NCBI GenBank assembly: GCA_005281725.1
Contig: SSBO01000009.1
Span: forward strand, 8,945,831 to 9,009,830
DNA: 64,000 nt
Origin: Wuchereria bancrofti
Lineage: Eukaryota > Nematoda > Chromadorea > Rhabditida > Onchocercidae
Direction: 5' to 3'
Part shown: piece after piece, positions 1 through 12,452 of the stretch
Position numbering within the stretch: position 1 is the stretch's first letter
Layout: each line of letters opens with the position of its first letter
Made by a program: the position numbers and the translations under genes
The notes under the pieces: generated by a model
What the model saw: the letters and a program-made list of their open reading frames with translations, nothing else
The model's database searches: none
Told to the model about the DNA's origin: nothing

Positions 1-1417
1 TTTTCCCACTATATTTTATTATAATTTACAGATATTTATCCTTTGGTATTTGATATAATAATTCTTTTTTTACATTTTTATATATTTTTTTACATTTTTT
101 CTTACAAAATATATATTTTTACATTTTTAGTTATTTTAGGGAAAAAATCCTTATATTCTAAAAATTTCTATACAATTTTCATCTCATCTTTCTTATTCTG
201 TATTCTTTATAATACACCTTTGACATTAATACTTTTTATTAATTGATATCCTATAATTAAAGCTCAAGCTACAGAGGGAGGTGGTAGACTCAGAAGTCAT
301 ATATCCAGTAAGGGTGTTGGACCAACTTCCATAAAATGTGCAAAGACTCTTTAGAAACAAATTGTAAAGATTTGATTACTGTTGCAGGTGGTGGTAAATA
401 TCTTAAATATTATCTTTATATTATCTTTTAAAAAACATTTGTAACAAAAAGCAATGATATAATATATCTTATAAGGATTATCAATATATGAGTTCTTTTA
501 TCAATTAGACTTTTTGGATTATATATGTTTGAAACTAAGTTAAGAATTGATAAGAATGAATTCATCAAGGATTTATTTGATAACAGTTTGTAAGAATCTA
601 AATATTTATCTTCTTTTTGTATTATTTTTTGATTTTTGTATTCTGAACGAATAGTTTAAAAGTGTTTAGGATAGTACTACCTCAATAATAAGTTGAGATA
701 CTTTTTGATAGTATATATGGATAATATTATTAAGATTATTATAATTATCAGTAAAATTGTATGTGTCTTCGTCTCATTTATTTATATACCTTGTGGGACT
801 ATTTATTGCTAGTTGAATAAATATTGATATCATTTTAGTTTTATCTGTTGATATTAAGATTTACATATATATTAATAAACTATTCATTCCTTGTATATAT
901 CTGTCTTTGTCCTTTTATTTTAAGTGCAAATTTTTTAGCGATTTATCATGTATTAAAATTAATTGTACCTCAATTTATTAAAGCAATTAAATTGTACTTT
1001 GATATTTTTCTGAACGAATAGTTTAAAAGTAAATTTGAAATTTCGTTTGGTATATACATATATTTTTTATCATATTTATTGAAATGTCTCAAATATTTAT
1101 TTGAAATGTTTTATAACATTTCGTAATTATTATTTGCTTTCTCGAAAATATTGGAATGCTTTCAGCAATTTCTGAGGAATTTCATTAACAATCAAATTTT
1201 GAATTTCAAAAGATAGCGCTGGCATTTAACAGTATGATATCTTAATTTATGAAAGTAATGTACGATCGTATACAATAGTTGATGATGTACTATATAGTAA
1301 ATTTGAAATTTCGAATGAATCGTTTGTTTATTTCAGGAATGAAATCTATAATTATTTGATCAATACGATTTGGATATAACTACCTGTGTTTTTCTTACTC
1401 TACCATAAATAATCGTC
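1..1417. other. AT-rich leading region with short direct repeats
   Basis: No gene can be assigned. On the + strand, 268-354 reads as a 28-codon open stretch (ATEGGGRLRSHISS...) ending in TAG. It is less AT-rich than its surroundings and could be the terminal exon of a gene lying mostly outside the window. Two interleaved direct repeats are present: an exact 23-bp repeat at 641-663 and 1008-1030, and an 18-bp repeat at 1028-1045 and 1296-1313. The hydrophobic open frame at 43-246 is a by-product of poly-T and poly-A content. Confidence 0.4.
641..1313. repeat. interleaved short direct repeats upstream of mrps-12
   Basis: A 23-bp segment beginning TTCTGAACGAATAG occurs exactly at 641-663 and 1008-1030. 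The end of its second copy overlaps an 18-bp segment (AGTAAATTTGAAATTTCG) at 1028-1045, which recurs at 1296-1313. The two families are therefore chained through one shared junction. This could be the remains of an old dispersed repeat or a local duplication. Confidence 0.6.
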
Positions 1418-2988
1418 ATGTGGCTAAATAAATTATTGATTTGGCCACAGAGAAGTTTTATTACCTGCCAATTTTTGCCTACCATTAGTCAGTTAGCCAC
1501 AAATATTAATGTTATGCATAAATTTAACATTCATACGACACAATGTTATAGTCGTGAGGAGATTTTACAGGTAAATACATGTAAATTATTGCATATTATT
1601 TAGTTTTTTTTATTATTTTTATGTAATTGTTAGTTAGTTTTAAATTCGTAATTATCGTTAAATTGATATTCTTTTTATGTTATTGTATATTATATTTAAT
1701 GAAATATCTCAAATATTTACTTTTTTTTTTTTTTAAAGATATATGAAATGAGAATTTTTGAAAATATGTAAAAATATTTTAAGAAATAAGTTAATATCTA
1801 TTCGATATATTTTAAATATTTCTTTGATTTTTGGGGTTTTTTTTAAGTCTTATATATTAAATATTGATATGTAGAAGATTAAATTATGGAAATGTATTTT
1901 TTTTTTTTGTTATAGTATATGCACAGGATGGATGGACCACCTGAACGTCGTAGCCGTAGCAGGGATCATACGGCAATTCGTGGTTTCAATCATTTCAAAG
2001 GAATTGTTTTAAAAAGTATATTTTTTATTGATTATGAAATGAATAAGTTCATTTCCAAAATGGATAATAATTTATGTTTTCCTTATTTTACTATATTTAT
2101 ATTATATGTTTATATATGCTTATCGTTTTTCAAAATTGTTTATTAATATAATGATTTATATAATTGGTTTATAATTTCGTAAGATATTTGAAGGAAATGA
2201 ATTAAACAAATTGTCAAATAATTGTTTATAGCTTTAATAAGGCATCCGAAAAAACCGAATTCGGGAAATCGTAAGTGTGCATTGGTACGTTTAAGTAATG
2301 GTAAGGAAGTATGTGCTTATATACCAGGTGTTGGTCATAATTTGCAAGAACATTCACAGGTTTTTTCTTTTTTTTTTTTTGCTTTTAGAAAATTAATATT
2401 GTTACCAACAAATGTTATCATTATATTATTCTATTTCAAAGTTAATTCAATTCTTACTGATATTTTAACATGATATAGCATATTAGTAAAGATGAATTTT
2501 ACTCTATTAAACTTTGAATCATTGAACTTTAAATTGACAAAAATGAAAATAAATTTGTTTAAAAACTTAAGGAAAATGGAGATACTTATTTTATTAACAT
2601 TGTTCCTATACATGGAGATTTTGAAATATTTTATTGCATGAAATTCATGGCAATACTTACAGAAAGTAAATTAATAAATTCGTTTTTCTACAAAAAAGTG
2701 TTTAATAAACAAAATAACACCTCTTTCTGCTCACATTAAAGTTTTTCTTATTCAAACCATTAATAACAAGTAATTTTCATAATTTATTTTCATTTATTCA
2801 AATTTTGTGAGATAAGTGTTCGGACAAATTTATTTTGAGGTTGTAAAATTTTGTCTTCGAGAAGATTACAGGTGATGGTACGTGGTGGACGCCGGCGTGA
2901 TCTTCAAGGTGTACGAGCCGAAATAATACGTGGTAAGCTCGATTGTGCTCCTTTACCGAAGAAAGCAAAGAAGGCAGCAATGAAATAA
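1418..2988 (+). CDS. mrps-12: mitochondrial small-subunit ribosomal protein S12
   Basis: uS12 of the mitochondrial ribosome forms part of the decoding centre. Four exons: 1418-1570, 1916-2015, 2232-2359 and 2872-2988, totalling 498 nt (165 residues plus stop) with consistent phases. Exon 1 gives a basic, hydroxylated N-terminus that fits a mitochondrial presequence. Exon 2 carries [14 protein letters not shown] and FKGIVLKT. Exon 3 carries the S12 signature [18 protein letters not shown], followed by [12 protein letters not shown]. Exon 4 carries [13 protein letters not shown] and a lysine-rich tail. The PNS loop, the region tied to streptomycin response in bacterial S12, is intact. The presequence shows this is the mitochondrial rather than the cytosolic family member (cytosolic uS12 is RPS23). 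The start is the first ATG of the open exon; no acceptor could be pinned just upstream. Confidence 0.93.
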
Positions 2989-4109
2989 TCGGGAAATTTT
3001 GCCAATTTTTAGTCATTTAATACTTTTTTTTCGGAATAATTCTTGATATATCTTCTGTAGTTATTATTAATATAATACAAATCTTTTTTTGCAATATTTG
3101 ATGCATTATTATTGAGTAATTTAGAAATTATTATTACCAAAGTTATTTCATCCTCATTAATGTACATGTAATTATTGAATGACACACGCCGTCTGTTCTT
3201 CACTAATAATTTAAAGTTACTGATTCATTTCATAATCATATCTTTAAATTTGAGTTGTTATTTAAAGTCAGATCAATCTGACAGTTTTTGATATATTCTA
3301 AACATAAGCAGATAAATGTTAAAAGATGAACAGATCAGAACTTCGGAAATATATCTGAACATAATTGAATTAAATTTCAAATTTAATTTTCTTTTACGAA
3401 TATACCATCAACTGACTGCATATAATATGGTATCATTAAGTAATGAATTTGAAATATTTATTTCTACACCATTAAATAGAAGATTCATTAATGTTCAACA
3501 GGGCAGTACTATTTAAAGTTCCGCATTTTATGGCTATGATGACAACGAACGTCACATACCGACATTGATGCCAATAACAATGGATGTTAAAACTTTCGAA
3601 TGTTTGCACAAAGACTACAAGATAAAAGTTTAAATTATGAACGATTTTTTCGTAATAGTTTTCACTGCGCTATATTACGACGAGTATTACTAGTGTACGA
3701 GTGGTACCACAACTTTCTCAATGTTTCACAGCAAAAATTTTTCGGAATTATTTCAATGCCCTAGGCAAGAATTTTAATATGTTAGTTGCAAATAAACTGA
3801 TAGTAAAAGTACAAGATAAATCATTTTGTTTTGAATGGTTTTTAGCAAGAGTGAGATTCAGTTCATTAATCTGAATAGTTTTCAAATAGATGTCTTAAAA
3901 TATGGCAAACATAGCATTTCTCAGAAAACTGTCGAGTGTCACTGAATGGTCCTATTTCAGCAATTAAAAAAAAAATAAGAGGAAGATGTCACAATACTAA
4001 ATTGTCTTCAGCACATTTAGATTGGAGAAAGTAAAGAAAATTCCTGAAAAAGAAAAATTGAAGAGACTAAGCCTCTGAAATTATTGACATGACTGAAAAG
4101 ATATTAATA
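2989..4109. other. spacer between convergent mrps-12 and sams; decayed coding-like segment
   Basis: This lies between the stop codons of two convergent genes and must contain both 3' UTRs. Between 3316 and about 3760 the + strand has broken open stretches with richer codon content than the flanks: 3316-3516 ending in TAA, 3517-3633 (SSAFYGYDDNERHIPTL... then TAA), and about 3684-3760 (LLVYEWYHNFLNVSQQ... then TAG). They may be fragments of a decayed gene, but no family is recognised and no splice model joins them. Confidence 0.35.
3316..3760 (+). pseudogene. possible decayed coding segment, unassigned
   Basis: Three successive open stretches are interrupted by stops: 3316-3516, 3517-3633 and about 3684-3760. 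They contain peptide-like sequence such as NEFEIFISTPLNRRF, YDDNERHIPTLMPITMD and WYHNFLNVSQQKFFG. The lower T-run content and balanced codons differ from nearby noncoding DNA. The first two share a frame across a single TAA. The family is not recognised. It may equally be chance reading frames inside a 3' UTR. Confidence 0.25.
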
Positions 4110-7100
4110 TCAAACAACATTGAAGCCATTACGTTTCATATCTCCATTCGATAATTCCGAACTTCGTAGTTTATTCATGAATTCTGGTCGTATTGCTAAC
4201 TTTTTCGATTTCTCCCAAGCAAACAGTGATTTACCAAAATGTCCATTACGTGCTGTCTCCTTGTAAATAGGCTTTAATAAATCCAGTTCACTAAAATATA
4301 TTTTTGGTAGTGATAAGTTATTTTCAAATTATAATTATGATATGGAATAATTAATTGTAGTACAATATCAATTGCTGAATAACGAAATTGTCTTTTCCCT
4401 TTCTTATCCATAATTATTGCTCAAATCATAAATCAAATTTCAAACATCGAACAAAGTTCGTTCACTTTTATAGCTTTACACCAAATTCTTTCCTTAAAAA
4501 AAAATGGAAGCTTAATTACGATACCGAATGATGACACCCGGTCGAAGATCAAAATTATCATTCACTATTGTCAACAATTCATCTTCCGTTAAATTGCTTG
4601 TTCCATAGTCGACAACTGTTATTGACAGTGGTTCAGCGATGCCAATGGCATACGACACCTGGAAAAATTATGGCATTTTACTGCTCCCTTATACAATAAT
4701 GATAAGAGTTGAATTTTGAATTTAAAATTGTTCAAAAAAAAAATTTCTCATTTTTTGATTTTCACCATAAATAAACAGTACCTGAATTAGGCATCGTTTA
4801 CAAATACCAGCATCTACAAGCGATTTGGCAACCCATCGAGCGCCGTAAGCTGCTGAACGATCTACCTAAACATATGAAAGTCAGCATAAAATATTAAATT
4901 TATATCTGAATTATTGCAGAAAATATCGAAATAATTTATGCACATTAAGTTTTTCGAGAGATTATTTACAATTAATTAAGGATTTAATGTAAAAAATAGT
5001 ATAATATACCTTGCTTGGATCTTTACCGGAAAATGCGCCACCACCATGAGCACCCCAACCACCATATGTGTCCACAATTATTTTACGACCAGTCAGACCA
5101 GCATCACTTCTTGGTCCACCAACTGTAAAGTTACCACATGGATTCAAATAGAACTTCGTAGCTGTATCCATGAAATGTTGTGGAACTACTTCCTGAAAAT
5201 TTAAATAGCAATTTGCATGAAATTTAAAGACAAATAAAAAAAATCACTGAATAAATAAACAAAATACGTTACAATTACATTATTGGAAGGTACTGGATTT
5301 ACATAATTCAGAGCAAAAAAGCAGCTAACATCAACAAATTTTCTCAAATAAAGTTAAAATTTATCAGTCACCAAATAATTATCGAGAAATTTAATCAATC
5401 TATAATTTGAATAATCTCAAAAAAGACATGCAAATCACACTCTCATATAATGATGGAAATTTTTCACCAATTTAAATATAATAAAGAAAGACTTACATTT
5501 ATTACATGCTTGATTAGATCACTTCGAATTTTTTCCAACGAAGCTGTAGGTTTATGCTGTGCCGATATGACAATTGTATGAACACGGACTGGTATACATG
5601 CACCATATTCAAATTTGTACTCCACTGTTACCTAAATTATGGTGGACGATTTAAAAAGAAAATTATTTTAATTACAGATGAAGCATTAGCATATGGATTT
5701 CTTCTCATAACAAGCATTAGTGATCGTACGCTGATATAATTTTAACCTTAGTATAAATTAATGATCTTAATCATCGGACCAAGAATTTACTAATCCTTAA
5801 ATTCACTTCAGAAAAGTTTAAACTACAAAAACATCATTTTTGATGAAGTTTTTGTAGTTTAATACATCCCTTAGTCCAGCAAATTATTTCTTACCGAACT
5901 GTTGCCTCAAATTATTATGATGTTTTGCTACAAACACATCAAATATTTGGTTACAAATAAAAATTTTGTTTATATCATTCTTCACGAATTCTTTTCTCAC
6001 TTATTTTCAGCTTTTTCTACTTCATTTCTCACAATGAAAAAAAGGAATTTTATAAAGATATAAATACCTGAGACTTCGAGTCGGGTAGAGCCCATTCAAG
6101 AGTACCATTTCTCCGCAATTCATGAAGTCGTGCAAGCAGTTTATGAGCTAATAGCAAAGATAATGGCATGCGCTCTTCTGTTTCATCAGTTGCATAACCG
6201 AACATTAATCCCTGGGAAAAATCAATGAATTTTGAGTAAGAACGGAAGATGAAATCAAAATTACTTCTTATTTAAATTAATCAGAAGTTGAAGATGAAAG
6301 ATCATTTGTGATTAATTATTAATTAGCAATAAAGTTAACTTGAGGTATAGGATAATCAACATGAATTCAAAAACAAAAAACTTTTCAACATATTTCATTT
6401 TTCATTTAACGGGCAATGGAAGTAAACAAAATGTATTAATTACTCGTAATTTATGCCTGATAATAATCTTGTGCAGAAAATGAAAATAATAAGTGTTAAC
6501 AGAAATAATTTAATTATTTTTCCAAACTTCGAAATCTGAGCTCCAAGTTGCGGAAAGAGATAATCTAATTATAAAATTTGGTATCCCTTGCAGTTATATT
6601 GCTTTATGTTAGATAACAAAAGAAACAATACTTATTTCAAGAAAAAAGTAGGAAAAAAAAACACCAACCTGATCACCAGCACCAATTTCTTCCATTTTTC
6701 GATTCAGATGTACTCCAGCTGCTATTTCAGGTGCTTGCTGTTCTAATGCAATTATCACATTACATGTTTTATAATCAAAACCTATAAAGACAAGAAATTC
6801 TATGGCTAAAACATACGACTAAAATATTTCTCCAAATTAATCCTTTTAAATGGAATACTATCCTTGATATGAAGTGATTATCACCATAATGGTTATACGA
6901 ATTAATAAATGACAATATGATCATACTGTTGATGAAAACTATACCAAACCCCCTACAAATTTTCTAATAATAGACCCTTGGAGGAATCGTCGAATCCTAT
7001 CTGTTGTACTGTATCCCTAACGATCTGATAGTAATCAACATTTGCACTAGATGTAATTTCCCCACACAGCATTAACATGTCCGTTTTGGCTACCGTTTCT

Positions 7101-7557
7101 GTAAGAAAGTAACAACTTTAAACGGACGTTAGTTTTAGCTGTTTTGAGGAAATTAATTTAATGTGCGTAGTGAGTTTGCAAAACCAATCTGAAATAATAA
7201 TTGCAATAAATAAAGAAAAAGACAAAAATACCACTCGAAAAACTACTGTAAACTCATTCCTTGCTTACTTAGTAAATAATTTATAATCTATTTTTCTGTT
7301 AAATAGTTAATCATCTGGTTGACTTTCAAAATTAGCATAAAATTAGCTAGCAACTTTTTTAAAATAATATTTAAATAGGCTTTTTTAAAAAAGAAAATAT
7401 ATTTCGATTGCTCAGATACCGCAAGCAACTTTTGCATTCGGATCCTGCGCAAGATGAGCATCCAGAACAGCATCCGATACCATATCGCACATTTTATCCG
7501 GATGACCTTCACTTACCGACTCCGAAGTAAACAGAAATCTCTGATTACGAAACAATT
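4110..7557 (-). CDS. sams: S-adenosylmethionine synthetase (methionine adenosyltransferase); 5' exon not located
   Basis: Makes S-adenosylmethionine, the main methyl donor, from methionine and ATP in the cytosol. Nine exons on the minus strand: 7420-7557, 6976-7098, 6669-6781, 6068-6211, 5497-5631, 5010-5192, 4782-4865, 4525-4658 and 4110-4290. All junction phases agree and give about 410 codons, the usual family length. Seen in order: [16 protein letters not shown] near the N-terminus with the ATP-binding [44 protein letters not shown] [19 protein letters not shown] with the Gly-rich [20 protein letters not shown] loop; [14 protein letters not shown]; and the C-terminal GHFGK block. The first mapped exon begins mid-codon (AA completing a codon) with LFRNQRF, so a short exon with the ATG must lie upstream, somewhere above 7.6 kb. 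Intron 5497/6068 region holds a strong hairpin at 5818-5862 (separate entry). Confidence 0.95.
5818..5862. repeat. 15-bp perfect inverted repeat in a sams intron
   Basis: TTAAACTACAAAAAC at 5818-5832 pairs exactly with GTTTTTGTAGTTTAA at 5848-5862. The 15-nt interval contains a further ATCA/TGAT pair, so the folded form is a bulged hairpin. It lies in the intron between exons 5497-5631 and 6068-6211. It could be a small-RNA-like hairpin, a miniature element end pair, or chance. Confidence 0.7.
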
Positions 7558-8209
7558 CTGAAAATATATACAATTTCAAAAATATCAAATTGAAATCAAT
7601 TCCCAGTGAATATAGGTCAGATTATCCGTATGTAAAATTGTGAATTATGACAATAAATGTAATAAAAAATTTATGTAATAAAAAAAAATTCTACGAAAAT
7701 GTTGTGAATAAAAAATCGTAATGACTTTTTTTCACTATTTTTCATAAAGAAATTCGTTCTTATATTTTTAGTACCATATCTAAAATATTTGAAAATGAAG
7801 CCATTAATTATTTTATGCTATATCTTTATAATTACCATACTGTACATTATTGAATTAAATTCAAAATTTATTTCTCCAACTAACCAGAACTATTTCGATG
7901 CATTCCGAATCCGTCATGTGCCATTTCCTCAAAATCTCTTTCGTTTTGTTTGTAGAAAAAAAAAACAGAAAAGGACTTTTTACAATTACAATGACACAAT
8001 TGACACAATGTCAGTTGATAGCCAAATCTACCTAAAAATTCAATGATAAAATGAGAAAAATCTCGAAAAATCGATGGAAAAAAAAACACGCAAATCTTCA
8101 TATCATATATGCGTTAGATAACAAATGGTGACACATTTAACAAAACCAGATGTTCTCTTACATCAATCAAAAATAAAATTCAAAATCTATGATATTACGT
8201 GTTGAGATG

Positions 8210-8470
8210 TATGTTATACCTAAAATTACTTCTTCCTACCCCACCTATATAATATGTACACTTATTTTTTTGCATTCATATGTAAAATTGTTTTTTCCTA
8301 TTCCATATTTTATACCTAAACTTACTTCCTTCTGTTCCATCCTTTATACGTGAACTTACCTCTTCTCATCCCACCTTCTATACATATTTCTACTTTTCTG
8401 TTCATTTCAGTCGCATCTTTTATACCAAATTTACTTCGTCTTGTCCCACCTCTTTCTACCTTCACCAATA
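8210..8470. repeat. degenerate tandem repeat, TATACCTAAA-TTACTTC-YYCCACC pattern
   Basis: A loosely repeated phrase recurs through this stretch: TATACCTAAAATTACTTC, TATACCTAAACTTACTTCC, TATACGTGAACTTACC and TATACCAAATTTACTTCG. Each is followed by a CTTCY..CCCACC or TTCCATCC segment and a T-rich spacer. Period varies from about 55 to 100 bp because of indels. It looks like an old, decayed minisatellite. Confidence 0.5.
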
Positions 8471-10999
8471 AAATTTTCTTCCCTAAACACTTCTCTTCAC
8501 CCTCTTTTCATTCCTTTTATTTTGGACGGCAATTTCTATCATTTATAACGGCATTTTTACAGCCCTGTAATTAGTTCCATACAAATGTATTGGTTACGGT
8601 ATTTGCAAACTTTCAACAATATTCCCACTTTCCTATTTCCTTTACTATCAGAGTAAACATTTCACAAAATGTATCTATTACTATCTGAAATATACACATA
8701 AGCTATACATCTTATAAAGCAAATTTGAAAACGAATTAAAAAGTCAAATAAAAATTCACTTAATAAAAACAAACTTATATAAATAATATAAATGGGAAAT
8801 GTGTAAATACTGCTAATTTATTAGAATAAAAAAAAATACCACAAATACTACTCAGTTAAGAGAGTACAATATAAAGCTATTGAAGGAGAATGTTAAAAAA
8901 GGACAAAATTATAGAAATGTGCTGCAATTTTTTATAATATTATGCAAAAGAAAAAGAAAGGAAAAATATCTTAAAATTATATTAGAAATTATAAACAGAA
9001 ATTCACATACTTCTGTTAATTATTTCAGGAAGTAATTAAGCAAACAGCAAATTCAAAATTAAATAAAGCAATAAATAATTTAAATAATTCAATATTGCAC
9101 TAGAATTATTGGACGAATATAAAAATTAAACTTGCTGGAACAAAAAATAAAACGGCTAAAAATTTTATAGCGCTTGCTATATAGATCGGTGGATCATATT
9201 TATCACTAAATGAACGAATGAAGCAACTGTTAACGAACAGATCGATTACTACTGATACAAGAAAAAAAGAGAAGAGAAAAAAGAAATAACATAATAAAGA
9301 TAAATTAAAATAAAACAAAAATTATTAGAATAACATAAAGAAACAGATAATATAGATCTAAAAGATAATGGAAAATGTAATATAAATGTCATAAAAGTGG
9401 TAATTTAAATAATGATAAATAAGAAATGTAAAGGTAACAACAAATATAATAAACATAAATATAAATCGAAATATATAGACAATTATAATTATAAATTAAT
9501 AGAAAAAATGAGACATTAAAGAAGGAAATTGAAAGAACAGTAGTATAATAAACTGAATGTTACATGTAAAATTCTATTAAAAACTCAAAAAAACGACTGA
9601 AAAAATATGAAACAACGAATTTGAGAAATAATTAAATGATATGAAAATTGCGCACCACTTAATGATTCGTGGATCTTACAGCTAGAAAGATCCTTCTGCA
9701 TTCTCAGCGACACCCAAATTATTTCCCTCAATAAGCCTATTATTAACAATTAAAAAAAAAAACTTCATTTTCACTCCAGTCAATTACATTTTTTCGTGAA
9801 ATTTTGAACTACGGTTTTAGTGACACAGATTTTAATGATAAGTTAGAATTTGTAAGAAAGGGAATGATTACTTTTGGTAATTTTTCGATCCTAAAATCTA
9901 AACACTATAAATTCTCCCTCCTTCGCCGAAATATAAAAATCAGCACTCTTAGAAGTATCAAATCTAGCGGCTAATTAGTGCAGTGTTTTGATGATAACAA
10001 ATTATAAGTGCAAAGTAAAACAACCAATAATCTTATCATTTTTGTATTATTACAAGGGAAAAATCTCGAATGGAACAAAAACAATGAGACTGATGACGAA
10101 AAATGAAATCAACTTGTTAAACGAATGTAAGATTTAAAATATTTTAAAATTTTCAAACAAAAAAAAGTAAAAGATGAAAGTTATGAATAAAACGCTAAAC
10201 ATTAAATTAAGAAAACGAACGAACAAATATTACCGAAGAAACTGATAAAACTGAAACGAGAAATTTGAAGATATTTAAAATGGATATGAAAGAAAAAATA
10301 TACCTCAATGATTGGTAGAATTTAAACCTTCCCGAGAAGTTATTGAATAAGGAATAAAGATTAGATAAAGAGGAGCAATTACAATGGATAACATATTATT
10401 GAAAATAACATACCATTATTTTTGATCAGTGCAAAACAAATGTAAAATTCCGATTCATAATGTTGAGTAAGTAATGAAGAAAAAAAAAAAGGATTCATTT
10501 AATGATAAAAAAATGAGATAGTACTGAGCAAAGATTCGGAAAACGGAGGAACAAAGATGTTTTGAACAGAAAAGAAAGAAGATAGAATTCACAGAATAAT
10601 ACTGACGAAAAATTACACAAAACTGGAAGAACAGATGATGGGAAAAGAGAAAGAAAAAAGTACTCAATTTATAAATGGTAAAACCGAAGATATAATAGCA
10701 ATTTGGAGAAAAACGGACAACAAAGCAAATGTCCATCCTGTCGTCTCCTTGCCATTCGATCCTAAAAGTGAAGGTTTGGTGACAACTTGCGAATCCTGAA
10801 ACAAAATTGGTTTCGAGAACATATGTTAGTGTATGAAAGAAGAAGAAATTAAGCAAAATTCATTAGTTACAAAATCACACCATTTCTGGAAGTGATGTTA
10901 TGAAACCGAATGACAAGGGATATCAGTGATAAGAAATGAAAAAATATCAAATATCACTTATATAACAAAATTTTTAAACCTTTTCTCGACGATATTTTT

Positions 11000-11420
11000 C
11001 AAGAAATATCAGTGATATATGAAAAGAATTACAATTCATAATCATTATTCTTTTTATCACAATTGTAATAGAAATACGACGATTTGTTTCTTTTTCATTT
11101 CCATAAATATGCGACACAACGGACCACTTTTTCTTTCATTTATTTCTAATAAATCATTCATGATAAACCATACAATCATTATATTGATAAGCTATTATTA
11201 TGATAAATGATAATAATATCAAATCATATTAAATGATATATCACAATCTTTTCAAGTGTATAATATCAATTGTTTGCAAGAAAAAGTAAAGAACATAAAA
11301 GGAAAAGAACCACCTGCAATTTTATCATTTAATGATAAATGAAAAATTTTGAGGATTATATGATAATTATTGCAAAGATATGAATAATTAAATACTCAAA
11401 TCATATTAAATGATATATTA
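11000..11420. repeat. repeated palindrome-like AT segments
   Basis: The string CAAATCATATTAAATGATAT occurs at about 11220 and again at about 11398. Each copy is itself nearly palindromic (ATCATATTAAATGAT). Smaller partners such as ATCAGTGATAT recur between 10921 and 11020. No coding sequence overlaps. Confidence 0.45.
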
Positions 11421-11559
11421 GCATGATTACTCAAGTAAGCATTAGATGCAGATCTAAAGCGATCAAATATATATTTCAGATTAATTAAAATTAGACTTTT
11501 TAAGTTATAACAGATATTAACAAATATATAAGCAACATTCTGATTACTTAGCTATCAAA

Positions 11560-11935
11560 ATCTATAGCTATATCACTAAATATTGAAGCCATTTAAATAA
11601 TCAAACTCATGTGGAAGCTATCAAATGCATAAGTGACTGAGAATTAAACGTATTAAGTGTGCTAGTATTTAAGTTACTAAGTATTTATGTAATTAATTTA
11701 AGTCATTAAACGAATATGTATTTGAGTTATTAAATTTATATGTAATTATGTGTTCAGATTTTTCAATATGTAAATATTTCCTGTGACTGAGCTATCAAAT
11801 ATTTGCGTCGTCAAATGCATAAGTGCTTAGGTATTTGTGCTATTATATATATATAGTTGATTAACTATTTGAGTTATTAAGTACATAAGTAATTAATACA
11901 GTATTAGCCACTAAATACTTGAATAATGCGACAAA
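11560..11935. repeat. degenerate tandem array of AGTTATTAAGTA-TATGTAATTA type units
   Basis: About 20- to 30-bp phrases of the form 'agttactaagtatttatgtaatta' (given here in parts: AGTTACTAAGTA, TTTATGTAATTA) recur many times with substitutions. Examples: GAGTTATTAAATTTATATGT near 11730 and GAGTTATTAAGTACATAAGT near 11872. Related ATCAAATGCATAAGTG copies occur near 11615 and 11810. The copies are too diverged for exact unit boundaries. It resembles a decayed satellite. Confidence 0.5.
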
Positions 11936-12452
11936 CACCAAAAACCAACAAACACCTGTGCAAGACGATAGAATGACACAAAGTAACGAAAATTACTTTC
12001 GCAATTCATCTCCCAACCGATCGTCATATATAGCAACGCATTGTTTCGGGTAGGTTGAGGGACGGATTAATCATTAATTACGGGATGGGAAGAAATACGG
12101 GGAAAGGTGGGTAAAGGAAAGTTCATCATATTATTGTTTAATTCTTTCCCTTCTTGTACTGAGAATTTAACTTCTTAAATGATTAGCTCTTTGAATTATT
12201 AAATAAATAACATTTTTTTTTTCTATTTTCGTATTTATATCTTCTCATGCATATTAGTTTCCAATTTAACTTTTATTTTTCATTTTTTCTTTTCAATGTA
12301 CTTCTCAAACTTGTTGAAATTTGTTGCGATTTTAATTGTTTACTCAAAAATCTATGAACAATGAATAGCTAATCATAATATTTCTCGTTTATGTCTTTCG
12401 AAAATTAAAGTAATACTGACAGAAAAAATGTTTCAGATATATTATACAAATT

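Larger units (their letters stand above)
7558..12452. other. long AT-rich intergenic region with two degenerate repeat zones
   Basis: Nearly 4.9 kb separates the 5' part of sams (-) from the BCD1 gene (+), so it should contain both promoters and the missing sams first exon. No protein-coding exon is recognised; open frames here, such as 10455-10856 on the minus strand, are low-complexity shadows. Two degenerate tandem zones (about 8210-8470 and 11560-11935) and a cluster of short palindromic repeats near 10.9-11.4 kb are listed separately. A patch at about 11,940-12,110 has visibly more G and C and includes a G-rich stretch with GGGTAGGTTGAGGGACGG; it is a candidate promoter for the downstream gene. 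Confidence 0.5.

Noticed and set aside
43..246. Hydrophobic 67-residue open frame as a membrane protein
   Set aside because: Phe/Ile/Tyr content is expected from T- and A-rich noncoding DNA. There are no conserved features.
10455..10856. Minus-strand 133-residue open frame, Phe-rich
   Set aside because: The composition follows poly-A/T content, with no conserved motif and no splice support. Considered as the missing sams first exon and not supported.
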